A stretch of DNA of 11,763 bases from Desulfosporosinus sp. (lineage in GTDB: Bacteria; Bacillota; Desulfitobacteriia; Desulfitobacteriales; Desulfitobacteriaceae). Location of the stretch: NCBI GenBank assembly GCA_016278585.1, contig JADQBO010000335.1:1-11763 (forward strand). The letters run 5' to 3'. A program made the position numbers and the translations under genes. Positions 6,098 through 11,763 of the stretch are shown piece by piece; the stretch's first letter is position 1, and each line of letters begins with the position of its first letter. The notes beneath the pieces were generated by a model. The model was not told the DNA's origin and searched no databases. It saw only the letters and a list, made by a program, of their open reading frames with translations.

Positions 6098-7864
6098 CTA
6101 AGAAAAAGTTCTATTCTCACCAATTTGGTATTCCTTAATCTTACGATAAAGAGAAGCCCTGCTGATTCCTAATAATTTTGCAGCGTCTTCTTTATGCCCT
6201 TCGGCATCAACCAGCGACAAAGCCCGCATAATTGCTTCCCGTTCTAAAACTTTTAAGTTTATAGAAGAATTATTGATGTCTGTTTTATCTTCTTCTTTAA
6301 TCCTCTGGGGCAATGTATCAGCAGTAATCATTCCCCCGGCCACCATTGTGACACAGTATTCAATTACATTACCTAGTTCTCGGACATTCCCAGGCCAAGT
6401 GTAGTGAGACAGGATTTCTATAGCTTCCGAAGTAATTCCACTAACAGATCTATCCGTTACTACCGAATAATAATCTAGATAGAATTGGATTAGCGTTGGG
6501 ACATCCTCTAAACGTTCACGCAGGGGTGGAATCGTTAGGGGAATAACATTTAGACGATAATAAAGATCTTCTCGAAACTCCCCCGTTTTTACCATGTTGT
6601 CCAAATCTCTGTGGGTGGCAGCAATGACACGTACGTCTACTGGAATTGAACGTGTACTACCTATACGCTCAACTCTTCGTTCTTGCAATACTCTTAGAAT
6701 TTTGACCTGTAAGTGAAGTGGCATGTCCCCTATTTCATCTAAAAAAAGTGTACCATTATGAGCGAGCTCAAATTTCCCCAGTTTTCCACCTCGCTTGGCA
6801 CCTGTGAACGATCCCTCTTCATATCCAAACAATTCGCTTTCCAGTAAATTCTCAGGGATAGCTCCACAATTTATAGCGATAAACGTATGCCCTTTTCGTT
6901 TACTGCTCTGATGGATTGCACGTGCAAACAGTTCTTTTCCAGTTCCACTCTCTCCTTGAATCAAGAGGGTTGCCTTACTGGGAGCTACATGTAAGGCCAT
7001 CGCCTTTATTTCTTTCATCTTCCTGGATTCACCAATAATCTGCGAGAAGTGGGTTTCAATATCACTAACGGTAGCCGCTTTAACCAGCTTCTTAATTTGT
7101 TGAAGATCCCTAAGCGTAATGACGGCGCCTTCAATATTTCCGTCTTTTTTAATAGGCATTACATCACAGTAAAGGTGAGTGGCCACCCTTTTCCCCTGGA
7201 TGTTTCCGGAAAAAGTTTCACCACGTTCAACTGCAAGCCATAGTTTTTTATTATCCAACAAGTGATATAAAGCTCGTTCTTCATGTGTGTCAATATCTAA
7301 TAATTTACTGGCCACCGTGTTGTAGTGAGTCACTTGTTGCTGATCATTGACTAATAAAATTCCATCATGCAATAAATTCAGTACTGTGATTAATTGACTT
7401 GAGATAAGATCTCGGTCGTGATTCTGTTGAATTTCTGCTGCCTTCCCCACAAGGAGTTCTGCCATCTTTTCCAGAAAGAGCAGAAGGGATTGTTTATTGT
7501 CCATTAGCCGCCTTGTTTGCTCCTCATCAAAGCTAATTAACCCAATAACCCCTATAATTTGATCTCCTATGCGTATAGGTATAGCGACTTCTGCATATTC
7601 CATGCAGTTCCCCTTACATGGACAGGGCTTGCAGAGTTCGTTGAAACCAGGATTGTCAATGATTACTGGCGCTCCTGTTTTGATCACATGCCGAAAAACA
7701 AAACCGTTATCCATAGGGCCACCACATTTGCTTTTATACTTCCCTGTTCCGGCAACCCGTATTAGATCAGCATCGGCAATTTCGACTTCAATTTTCAGTG
7801 CAGCAGCAATGGCGTCTGCAGTTTGTTGGACCGTATTCTTAATAGTTCGCAGGTGATATAACAT
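6098..7864 (-). CDS. ygeV: Sigma-54-dependent transcriptional activator, YgeV type (GAF-PAS-AAA+-Fis)
   Basis: 588-residue enhancer-binding protein. Residues 1-140 form a GAF-like sensor carrying a cysteine cluster C78, C81, C83, C87 (ELCKPCPCKGNC). Residues 150-262 form a PAS domain (LLHDGILLVND...). Residues 275-510 form the AAA+ sigma-54 module: Walker A GESGTGKE (304-311), sigma-contact loop GSFTGA (351-356, a variant of GAFTGA), Walker B GTLFLDEIGD (371-380), arginine-finger region FREDLYYRLN (430-439), WPGNVREL (490-497). The C-terminus (about 545-580) is a Fis-type helix-turn-helix (DAAKLLGISRASLYRKIKEY). GGGGTG 6 nt before the ATG is an acceptable ribosome site. It sits between two catabolic genes, each with a sigma-54 promoter, so it most likely activates both in response to a purine-related ligand or to redox/metal state. 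Regulator class is certain; the ygeV name is by context. Confidence 0.94.
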   Translation of the reverse strand: MLYHLRTIKNTVQQTADAIAAALKIEVEIADADLIRVAGTGKYKSKCGGPMDNGFVFRHVIKTGAPVIIDNPGFNELCKPCPCKGNCMEYAEVAIPIRIGDQIIGVIGLISFDEEQTRRLMDNKQSLLLFLEKMAELLVGKAAEIQQNHDRDLISSQLITVLNLLHDGILLVNDQQQVTHYNTVASKLLDIDTHEERALYHLLDNKKLWLAVERGETFSGNIQGKRVATHLYCDVMPIKKDGNIEGAVITLRDLQQIKKLVKAATVSDIETHFSQIIGESRKMKEIKAMALHVAPSKATLLIQGESGTGKELFARAIHQSSKRKGHTFIAINCGAIPENLLESELFGYEEGSFTGAKRGGKLGKFELAHNGTLFLDEIGDMPLHLQVKILRVLQERRVERIGSTRSIPVDVRVIAATHRDLDNMVKTGEFREDLYYRLNVIPLTIPPLRERLEDVPTLIQFYLDYYSVVTDRSVSGITSEAIEILSHYTWPGNVRELGNVIEYCVTMVAGGMITADTLPQRIKEEDKTDINNSSINLKVLEREAIMRALSLVDAEGHKEDAAKLLGISRASLYRKIKEYQIGENRTFS

Positions 7865-7897
7865 GCTTTACACCCCATATTATTTGCTTTAACTTAT

Positions 7898-7903
7898 ATT
7901 ATA
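7898..7903 (-). promoter_or_regulatory. Possible -10 element of the regulator gene
   Basis: TATAAT on the minus strand, 34 nt before the regulator start, in an AT-rich gap downstream of the ygeX terminator. No good -35 hexamer is seen at 16-18 nt, so this is tentative. No sigma-54 element is present, which fits constitutive expression of the regulator. Confidence 0.35.
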
Positions 7904-7964
7904 TACAATTTTTGCCCTATTCGCATTAAATCTTACTTAATAAATCCTTAAAAAATAAAACTAT

Positions 7965-8012
7965 TGAAAAAAGGGAAAAGGAAGCACCTTCATAATGAAT
8001 GTGTGCTTCCTT
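7965..8012 (-). terminator. Intrinsic terminator of ygeX
   Basis: Perfect 10-bp stem, AAGGAAGCAC (7978-7987) with GTGCTTCCTT (8003-8012), 15-nt loop, followed on the minus strand by TTTTCCCTTTTTTC. It lies 30 nt past the ygeX stop and separates ygeX from the regulator gene, so ygeX is its own transcription unit. Confidence 0.88.
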
Positions 8013-8042
8013 CAATTACGTATTTTTCTAACAGGAACTACA

Positions 8043-9266
8043 TTAACGTCCTCCTGACGGTAATTCTCCATCCCATACGATACTACGATATTTAAAGGGA
8101 TCTGTGTTTCCTTCAGTGTTAAAGATCAAAATTTGGGATTTTTCATTAAGTTGGAGGGCTTCCCGAGCCTCTTTGAAGGCATCATCCAACAAAATGGAAC
8201 TCAGTAGCCCAGCGGTCACCGCACCAGATTCGCCCGAAATTACCTTCGGATCACCAAGCAATGGATTAGCCAACACTCGCATCCCTTTTGCCGCTACCCA
8301 GTCAGGGCAAGAAACAAACATATCACTGTAGTCCCGCAGGATATTCCACCCAATTAAATTGGGCTCTCCACAAGCGAGTCCGGCCATAACCGTAGCCATG
8401 TCTCCTCCGACCACCCGAGGTTTACCATCCCCTGCAACCGCCGATTTATATAAACAATCCGCTTGATCCGCTTCTACAATCACCGTTTTAGGGCTATCTT
8501 CTTTGAATATGGACGCAAAATAGCCTTGTACAGAACCAGCCAGAGCTCCAACTCCTGCCTGCACAAAAATATGGGTCGGTTTCTCGATGCCGAAATTATT
8601 CAGCTGTTCTAGGGCCTCAGCTGACATTGTACCATAACCTTGCATAATCCAGGTCGGTATCTCTTCATACCCTTCCCAAGACGTATCTTGTACAACTACC
8701 CAGCCATGTTTTTCAGCCTCTGAAGCTGTCATGCGTACAGCATCATCGTAATTCATATCTGTGATTTCAGCGTCTGCACCTTCCGACCTAATTCTTTCAA
8801 GCCGATATTCCGAAGATCCCTTAGGCATATAAACCACCGATTTTTGGCGCAATTGTCGAGCTGTCCAAGCAATTCCTCGACCATGGTTCCCATCAGTAGT
8901 AGTAGCAAATGTGATGTCGCCTAATTGCTCTTTAATCTCAGGAGAGGTAAGCGTTTGGAAAGGCAGGTCATTGATATCTTTGTTGAGTCGCTGTGCTAAG
9001 TATCGTCCGATGGCATATGAACCACCTAGGGCCTTAAAGGCATTTAAACCAAATCGATAAGACTCATCTTTAACATAGATTCCACCAACGCCTAAGTTAT
9101 TAGCAAGTTTAGAGAGTTGACGAAGGGGGGTAGGTTGATAATCAGGAAACGTCCTGTGAAAATTTATCGCTTTATCAACTGCATTTTTGCTAAAAAGTTC
9201 AGTCGAAACACCAGTACCATCTTTCTTTACCATTTTGTTTTGAATCCATTGAATTTTATCGTGCAT
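8043..9266 (-). CDS. ygeX: Diaminopropionate ammonia-lyase (PLP)
   Basis: Fold-type II PLP enzyme that converts 2,3-diaminopropionate to pyruvate and two ammonia. The start is ATG at 9266, 9 nt after GAGGAG (9276-9281); the frame extends further upstream but has no better start. This gives 407 residues, close to the family's roughly 400. PLP lysine K78 lies in GLNAFKALGGSYA; other visible signatures are TTDGNHGRGIAW (PLP phosphate/asparagine loop), DTSWEGYEEIPTWIMQGYGTM, VQAGVGALAGSV, the MAGLACGEPN segment and the C-terminal NTEGNTDPFKY. It is the terminal carbon-releasing step of the cluster. It is transcribed alone from a sigma-54 promoter at 9409-9424 with a leader of about 130 nt and ends at a strong terminator. 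Assignment over threonine synthase or dehydratase relatives rests on the whole motif set and the YgeY/YgeW neighbours. Confidence 0.95.
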   Translation of the reverse strand: MHDKIQWIQNKMVKKDGTGVSTELFSKNAVDKAINFHRTFPDYQPTPLRQLSKLANNLGVGGIYVKDESYRFGLNAFKALGGSYAIGRYLAQRLNKDINDLPFQTLTSPEIKEQLGDITFATTTDGNHGRGIAWTARQLRQKSVVYMPKGSSEYRLERIRSEGADAEITDMNYDDAVRMTASEAEKHGWVVVQDTSWEGYEEIPTWIMQGYGTMSAEALEQLNNFGIEKPTHIFVQAGVGALAGSVQGYFASIFKEDSPKTVIVEADQADCLYKSAVAGDGKPRVVGGDMATVMAGLACGEPNLIGWNILRDYSDMFVSCPDWVAAKGMRVLANPLLGDPKVISGESGAVTAGLLSSILLDDAFKEAREALQLNEKSQILIFNTEGNTDPFKYRSIVWDGELPSGGR

Positions 9267-9408
9267 TTCATATAACTCCTCTTTTTTATTATTTTGCAGT
9301 AAAACCAACAATTTAATACGGTATTAAAAAACAATTTCTTGTTTATCTATTGACCTTCTATCTCCCCCTAAAACGAATTCATTGACCAAGGCTACACTAA
9401 CTATTATA

Positions 9409-9424
9409 TGCAATTACCATGCCA
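9409..9424 (-). promoter_or_regulatory. Sigma-54 (-24/-12) promoter of ygeX
   Basis: TGGCATGGTAATTGCA on the minus strand, with GG and GC exactly 10 nt apart. It shares the same TGGCAT and TTGCA halves with the ygeY promoter. Predicted start point near 9399. Confidence 0.88.
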
Positions 9425-9436
9425 ACTCTTTTACCC

Positions 9437-9463
9437 GTGTAACGGGGACGGTCCTTTTAACAC
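9437..9463. repeat. Solo REP-like palindrome upstream of the ygeX promoter
   Basis: 27-nt near-palindrome beginning GTGTAACGGGGAC and ending GTCCTTTTAACAC. Together with the next bases, 9445-9470 matches 10304-10329 next to the RAYT gene over 26 identical positions. It begins 12 bp upstream of the -24 box of ygeX, between the promoter and possible activator sites, and is probably a copy dispersed by the RAYT. Confidence 0.8.
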
Positions 9464-9480
9464 ACTTTTCCCTGTTCAAG

Positions 9481-9491
9481 TCAAAATGATA
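9481..9491 (-). promoter_or_regulatory. Possible activator half-site upstream of ygeX
   Basis: TATCATTTTGA on the minus strand matches TCTCATTTTGA of the ygeY upstream region at 10 of 11 positions, about 80 bp from the predicted ygeX start point. A single short match in AT-rich DNA, so tentative. The rest of 9492-9720 shows no feature I can support. Confidence 0.3.
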
Positions 9492-9720
9492 TATGTGAAA
9501 TATGGATAGTCTTTAAGCTCTTATGTTAAAATTTTTGCTAAACTGTGTTAACTCTGTTCATATAGTTCAAACTTAACCTATTCATGCGGACAACTAGTAA
9601 CCCTTATATGTGCGCAAAAGCATAACGTACCTAACACTTTAGCTCTTATTAGTCTATATTTAGCTTTGCCGATTCCTGATAGTTTTATTTAATGTGGCTA
9701 TGAATTTAACTAAATAATAC

Positions 9721-9750
9721 TTGCAAATACGTTAATAAAATGGTTATTAT
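9721..9750 (+). promoter_or_regulatory. Sigma-A-type promoter of the small Cys-motif gene
   Basis: TTGCAA (9721-9726), 18-nt spacer, TATTAT (9745-9750). It lies about 30 nt before a good AAGGAG ribosome site and in the right orientation. Confidence 0.55.
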
Positions 9751-9782
9751 AGAATAGAAGTTTCATTTAAGGAGCGATCAAA

Positions 9783-10082
9783 ATGGAAATGATGGAATGG
9801 GTAAAAATAGAGACTCTTTACAACTCCGAGAAACAAGCCTTACAAACTGCTAATATTGTTGCCACAACCGAATCCAGATTAGCTAATCAACAACGGGGCC
9901 CCCAGTACAAAGTGGAAACCCGTATTGATCAAATAGATAATAAATGGCAAGTATCATGGCGCAAAGTTTTTATTGGTAATAAAACCGGATGTGGTGGAGG
10001 GTGTGAATCCTGCAGTGATGACGATCCTCCAATACCTAAAAAACATATGGCAAAAGTCATACCTTTTAGAAAGCCTTTGTAA
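9783..10082 (+). CDS. Small protein of unknown function with a CGGGCESC motif
   Basis: 99-residue protein, the only plus-strand gene in the window. Coding support: AAGGAG (9769-9774) exactly 8 nt before the ATG, and a promoter-like pair upstream. I do not recognise the family. What can be seen: a charged soluble N-terminal part (about 1-65: helix-prone NSEKQALQTANIVATTESRLANQQ, then a likely strand region YKVETRIDQIDNKWQVSWRKVFIG), then C70-GGG-C74-ES-C77, an acidic SDDD stretch and a basic tail (KKHMAKVIPFRKPL). No signal peptide or membrane segment. Three cysteines with CX3CX2C spacing could bind a metal or Fe-S centre, but the protein is far too short for a radical SAM enzyme. It is divergent from ygeX with a shared upstream region; a link to the purine cluster is unproven. 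Confidence 0.72.
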   Translation: MEMMEWVKIETLYNSEKQALQTANIVATTESRLANQQRGPQYKVETRIDQIDNKWQVSWRKVFIGNKTGCGGGCESCSDDDPPIPKKHMAKVIPFRKPL

Positions 10083-10112
10083 ATATAGAAAACTTGGCTG
10101 GCGCCCACACAC

Positions 10113-10180
10113 GAAGACACTGTCTTCGCACGGATTAGCCCTTCTTGAAGACACTGTCTTCGCACGGATTAGCCTTTCTT
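10113..10180. repeat. 34-nt tandem repeat, two copies, each with a palindrome
   Basis: Units 10113-10146 and 10147-10180 differ at one position (C/T at unit position 29). Each begins with GAAGACACTGTCTTCG, whose GAAGACA and TGTCTTC arms form a 7-bp near-perfect palindrome, followed by CACGGATTAGCC. It begins 30 nt after the stop of the small Cys-motif gene. No T run follows, so it does not look like an intrinsic terminator. It is unrelated in sequence to the REP-like repeats. Confidence 0.85.
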
Positions 10181-10217
10181 GCAGTATATAACGAAAGTTT
10201 ATACTTTCTGACAGTAC

Positions 10218-10255
10218 AAAAAACGCCACCCACGCACAAGTGTACGATGACGGCG
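10218..10255 (-). terminator. Candidate terminator of the RAYT gene
   Basis: On the minus strand an imperfect stem (CGCC/GGCG outer arms at 10252-10255 and 10224-10227, with an inner CG-ACA/TGT-CG pairing around CTTG) is followed by six Ts. It lies just past the REP-like repeats that follow the transposase gene. Confidence 0.45.
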
Positions 10256-10273
10256 GATATTATGGGTTAAAGT

Positions 10274-10329
10274 GTGTTAAAGGGACGGTCCTTTTGTGTT
10301 AAAGGGACGGTCCTTTTAACACACTTTTC
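10274..10329. repeat. REP-like repeats at the 3' end of the RAYT gene
   Basis: A 22-nt block starting GTGTTAAAGGGACGG occurs twice in direct tandem (10274-10295 and 10296-10317). The second copy continues to complete a 27-nt near-palindrome (10296-10322; arms GTGTTAAAGGGAC and GTCCTTTTAACAC around one G, with one G-T pair). The end of the block runs into the transposase stop codon (10328-10330). Confidence 0.88.
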
Positions 10330-11119
10330 ATTTAAGCTTTACTCTCTCAACAATTCCTCGATTTACTCCAAGTAAACTGGCTATGCTAACAATTGGTAAC
10401 CCTGTGTATGTACGCAGAGCGGCAATCACCTCAGTTCTTAGGCCTTTATTGGTCCTAATTTCATTCTTATCGATTCCTGGCAAGTTTTTTTCTATATATT
10501 TTTGTAAGTAACTTTCTCCTTCTTCTAATGTGCGTATACTGCTATCATCTTCATCTAAAAATTTGTCATCATTCTTTTCCATGAAAAATCGCCTGAATCC
10601 CAAAATAGCAGTAGTTCTATTTTCGTCTAAGATACCGAGAATATACTCTGCATCCACAAGTTTTGCTCCTGGCCTATCAGGATCCATGTACCATTGATAA
10701 CTACTCCACTTATAGTGCTCTGAACCTTCTACGATTTTAGCTTTAATCGGGTTATGGTGGACATACCGGATAACTGCCATTAGGTACCCTTCATTTTCGA
10801 TTACTTCGCTCTTGAAACGGTCTTGAAATACATGGCCAACACGTTTGTATTTATTATTAAAATACATAGCATAACTAGTTGCTATTCCTTTCATGATAAG
10901 TGATATTTCGTTTTTATTGTCTTTTAAAACCAAATGAACATGATTGTCCATTAAACAATATGCATAGAACGACAGCTCGATTTCGGATTGTTTCTTATGT
11001 AAAATATTAATAAATTTCAGCCTGTCTTCATCATCTATAAATATATTTTTTCGTTCGTTACCCCTAATCATTACATGATAACACCCTGTATCACTGTATC
11101 TCCGCTGTACTCTAACCAA
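10328..11119 (-). CDS. REP-associated tyrosine transposase (RAYT, Y1 HUH family)
   Basis: IS200-like Y1 nuclease domesticated to act on REP palindromes: it nicks single-stranded hairpin DNA through a tyrosine. With the chosen start (263 residues) the HUH metal motif is H60-V-H62 in YCLMDNHVHLVLK. The catalytic tyrosine is probably Y83 in ATSYAMYFNNKYKRVGHVFQDRFKSE. RYVHHNPIKAKIV and a C-terminal DNA-binding segment (LRTEVIAALRTYTGLPIVSIASLLGVNRGIVERV) complete the family pattern, so it looks intact. Start: the frame is open to TTG 11188, but a TTGCCA-N17-TATAAT promoter lies inside that extension, while TTG 11119 follows a purine-rich AGGAGG...GAGGAGG ribosome site and gives the usual RRYSDTGCYHVMIRG N-terminus. 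It is flanked on both sides by REP-like repeats in inverted orientation. No role in purine metabolism is implied. Confidence 0.93.
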   Translation of the reverse strand: MVRVQRRYSDTGCYHVMIRGNERKNIFIDDEDRLKFINILHKKQSEIELSFYAYCLMDNHVHLVLKDNKNEISLIMKGIATSYAMYFNNKYKRVGHVFQDRFKSEVIENEGYLMAVIRYVHHNPIKAKIVEGSEHYKWSSYQWYMDPDRPGAKLVDAEYILGILDENRTTAILGFRRFFMEKNDDKFLDEDDSSIRTLEEGESYLQKYIEKNLPGIDKNEIRTNKGLRTEVIAALRTYTGLPIVSIASLLGVNRGIVERVKLK

Positions 11120-11150
11120 ACTAACCCCCTCCTCACTCCTCCTTCCATAT

Positions 11151-11179
11151 ATTATATCCACCTTTTTCCAACGTGGCAA
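11151..11179 (-). promoter_or_regulatory. Sigma-A-type promoter of the RAYT gene
   Basis: TTGCCA (11174-11179), 17-nt spacer, TATAAT (11151-11156) on the minus strand. Predicted start near 11144, about 25 nt before the TTG start, with the ribosome site in between. Confidence 0.7.
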
Positions 11180-11236
11180 CAGGGACAACCCAGTCTTTTT
11201 CTGTTTTCCAATTAAGAACAGGGAGATCTTTTTTAT

Positions 11237-11367
11237 TGTTAAAAGAACGTCGCTGCTACAACGCCCTGTTACATTTTGTGTTAAAGGAACGTCGCTGTAA
11301 CACGCGTTTTGTGTTAAAAGGACCGTCCCTATAACACGCCCTATAACACGCCCGCTGTTACACGGGC
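11237..11367. repeat. REP-like repeat cluster upstream of the RAYT gene
   Basis: At least three degenerate copies: 11237-11273 (GTTAAAAGAACGTCGCTG...CTGTTACA), 11278-11302 (GTGTTAAAGGAACGTCGCTG then TAACAC) and the best one at 11311-11337 (GTGTTAAAAGGACC...TATAACAC), which is the reverse complement of the 10296-10322 copy with about two differences. It is followed by ATAACACGCCC repeats and a small GCCCG/CGGGC hairpin at 11350-11367. With the 3' block it brackets the transposase gene in inverted orientation. The 11120-11378 gap holds these and the RAYT promoter; no clear terminator for the amidohydrolase is seen. Confidence 0.82.
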
Positions 11368-11378
11368 CTATTACATTC

Positions 11379-11763
11379 TTATCCCTTTAAGCCTCGCTCT
11401 TTTTGAACGATTTGGCAAGCGACTTGATGGGCTTTTTTGCGTATGTCCTCTGTATCTTGAGTAAGTAGTTGTCCCTTTCTTACAACTACTTTTCCGTTGA
11501 CAATCGTGGTATCCACCAAGCTATGATTCCCACAGCAAACAATCGAGACTAAGGGATCGTGTGAGCCTGCATAAGCTACATCTTGCAGATCCATTAAAAT
11601 GACATCTGCAGCTTTGCCTGCTTCCAGACGTCCAGTATCGGAACGTCCTAAGACATCCGCGCCCCCACGCGTAGCACATTTAAGGGTCTCGTAAGCGGAA
11701 AGCCCTTCGTCTTTATAACGCAGATGGTTCAGCAGATAAGCTCTACGGACTTCTTCCCACATA
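11379..11763 (-). CDS. Amidohydrolase, probable purine (8-oxoguanine/guanine-type) deaminase, C-terminal part
   Basis: C-terminal 128 residues of a gene that enters from the right edge; the ATG at 11762 is internal, not the start. Visible features: the helix leading to LKCATRGGADVLGR, then D-TGRLEAGKAADVILMDL, the segment typical of the C-terminal beta-sandwich of the cytosine-deaminase-like amidohydrolases, followed by YAGSHDPLVSIVCCGNHSLVDTTIVNGKVVVRKGQLL. The AYAG-DPL...VNG pattern resembles 8-oxoguanine deaminases (8-oxoguanine to urate and ammonia) more than E. coli SsnA, as far as I can judge from memory. The metal-binding HxH and the other catalytic residues lie outside the window. A purine deaminase fits the neighbouring cluster, although the RAYT and the small gene lie between. 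Confidence 0.82.
   Translation of the reverse strand, partial: MWEEVRRAYLLNHLRYKDEGLSAYETLKCATRGGADVLGRSDTGRLEAGKAADVILMDLQDVAYAGSHDPLVSIVCCGNHSLVDTTIVNGKVVVRKGQLLTQDTEDIRKKAHQVACQIVQKERGLKG

Noticed and set aside
9267..9311. 15-residue N-terminal extension of the ammonia-lyase
   Set aside because: It would include the GAGGAG ribosome site as coding sequence; ATG 9266 has proper spacing.
10113..10180. CRISPR array
   Set aside because: Two directly abutting 34-nt copies without spacers and no cas gene nearby.
9954..10229. Overlapping minus-strand frames (91 and 78 codons) across the small Cys-motif gene and the 34-nt repeats
   Set aside because: No ribosome site, the sequence passes through the tandem repeat, and the plus-strand gene has the better start signals.
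11120..11188. N-terminal extension of the transposase to TTG 11188
   Set aside because: It contains the gene's own -35/-10 promoter and lacks a ribosome site; the family N-terminus begins at the downstream TTG.
10328..11367. Intact mobile insertion sequence (IS200/IS605)
   Set aside because: The protein is of the RAYT subgroup and is bordered by dispersed REP-like palindromes, not by IS200/IS605 end hairpins with a TnpB gene.
9267..11378. Phage-defence or toxin-antitoxin island
   Set aside because: The small Cys-motif protein is single, has no partner gene, and the only other gene is a RAYT; nothing supports a defence role.

Overview
This window is almost entirely one minus-strand catabolic cluster whose gene content matches the E. 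coli ygeVWXY-hyuA-yqeA-xdhD block (YgeX, YgeV, YgeY, YgeW, YqeA, HyuA and XdhD types). In published work on gut bacteria this set is linked to anaerobic purine and urate breakdown. Low-to-moderate GC, strong AGGAGG-type ribosome binding sites, several TTG starts and the overall protein style suggest a Clostridia-type Firmicute. A Desulfosporosinus/Desulfitobacterium-like member of the Peptococcaceae is my best guess, by inference only.

Layout, left to right (transcription of the cluster runs right to left): 1-667, N-terminal part of a fused 2Fe-2S/molybdopterin hydroxylase (XdhD type), cut by the window edge; 660-2063, hydantoinase/dihydropyrimidinase (HyuA), overlapping the hydroxylase start by 8 bp; 2064-2403, leader with strong hairpins; 2404-3354, carbamate kinase (YqeA), directly abutting 3355-4359, knotted carbamoyltransferase (YgeW); 4505-5755, M20 metallohydrolase (YgeY); 5756-6097, a sigma-54 promoter plus candidate activator sites; 6098-7864, sigma-54 activator (YgeV type); 8043-9266, diaminopropionate ammonia-lyase (YgeX), ended by a clear intrinsic terminator and preceded by a second sigma-54 promoter. 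To the right lies an accessory stretch: a divergent small Cys-motif protein (9783-10082), a 34-nt tandem repeat, a REP-associated Y1 transposase (RAYT, 10328-11119) flanked by its palindromic repeats, and the C-terminal end of an amidohydrolase resembling 8-oxoguanine/guanine deaminases (11379-11763), which again fits purine catabolism.

Working model (inference): deaminase and Mo-hydroxylase reactions prepare the purine ring. HyuA and YgeY hydrolyse cyclic amide, ureido or amide intermediates. YgeX splits diaminopropionate to pyruvate and ammonia. YgeW transfers a carbamoyl group to or from phosphate, and the carbamate kinase turns carbamoyl phosphate into ATP. The YgeV-type activator probably drives the two near-identical sigma-54 promoters found in front of ygeY and ygeX. 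No transporter or YgfK-type oxidoreductase gene lies in the window.

The pathway itself is known. The less-described parts are the two matching sigma-54 promoters with shared upstream motifs, the Cys cluster in the regulator's sensor domain, a REP-like repeat sitting just upstream of the ygeX promoter, and the small CGGGCESC protein.
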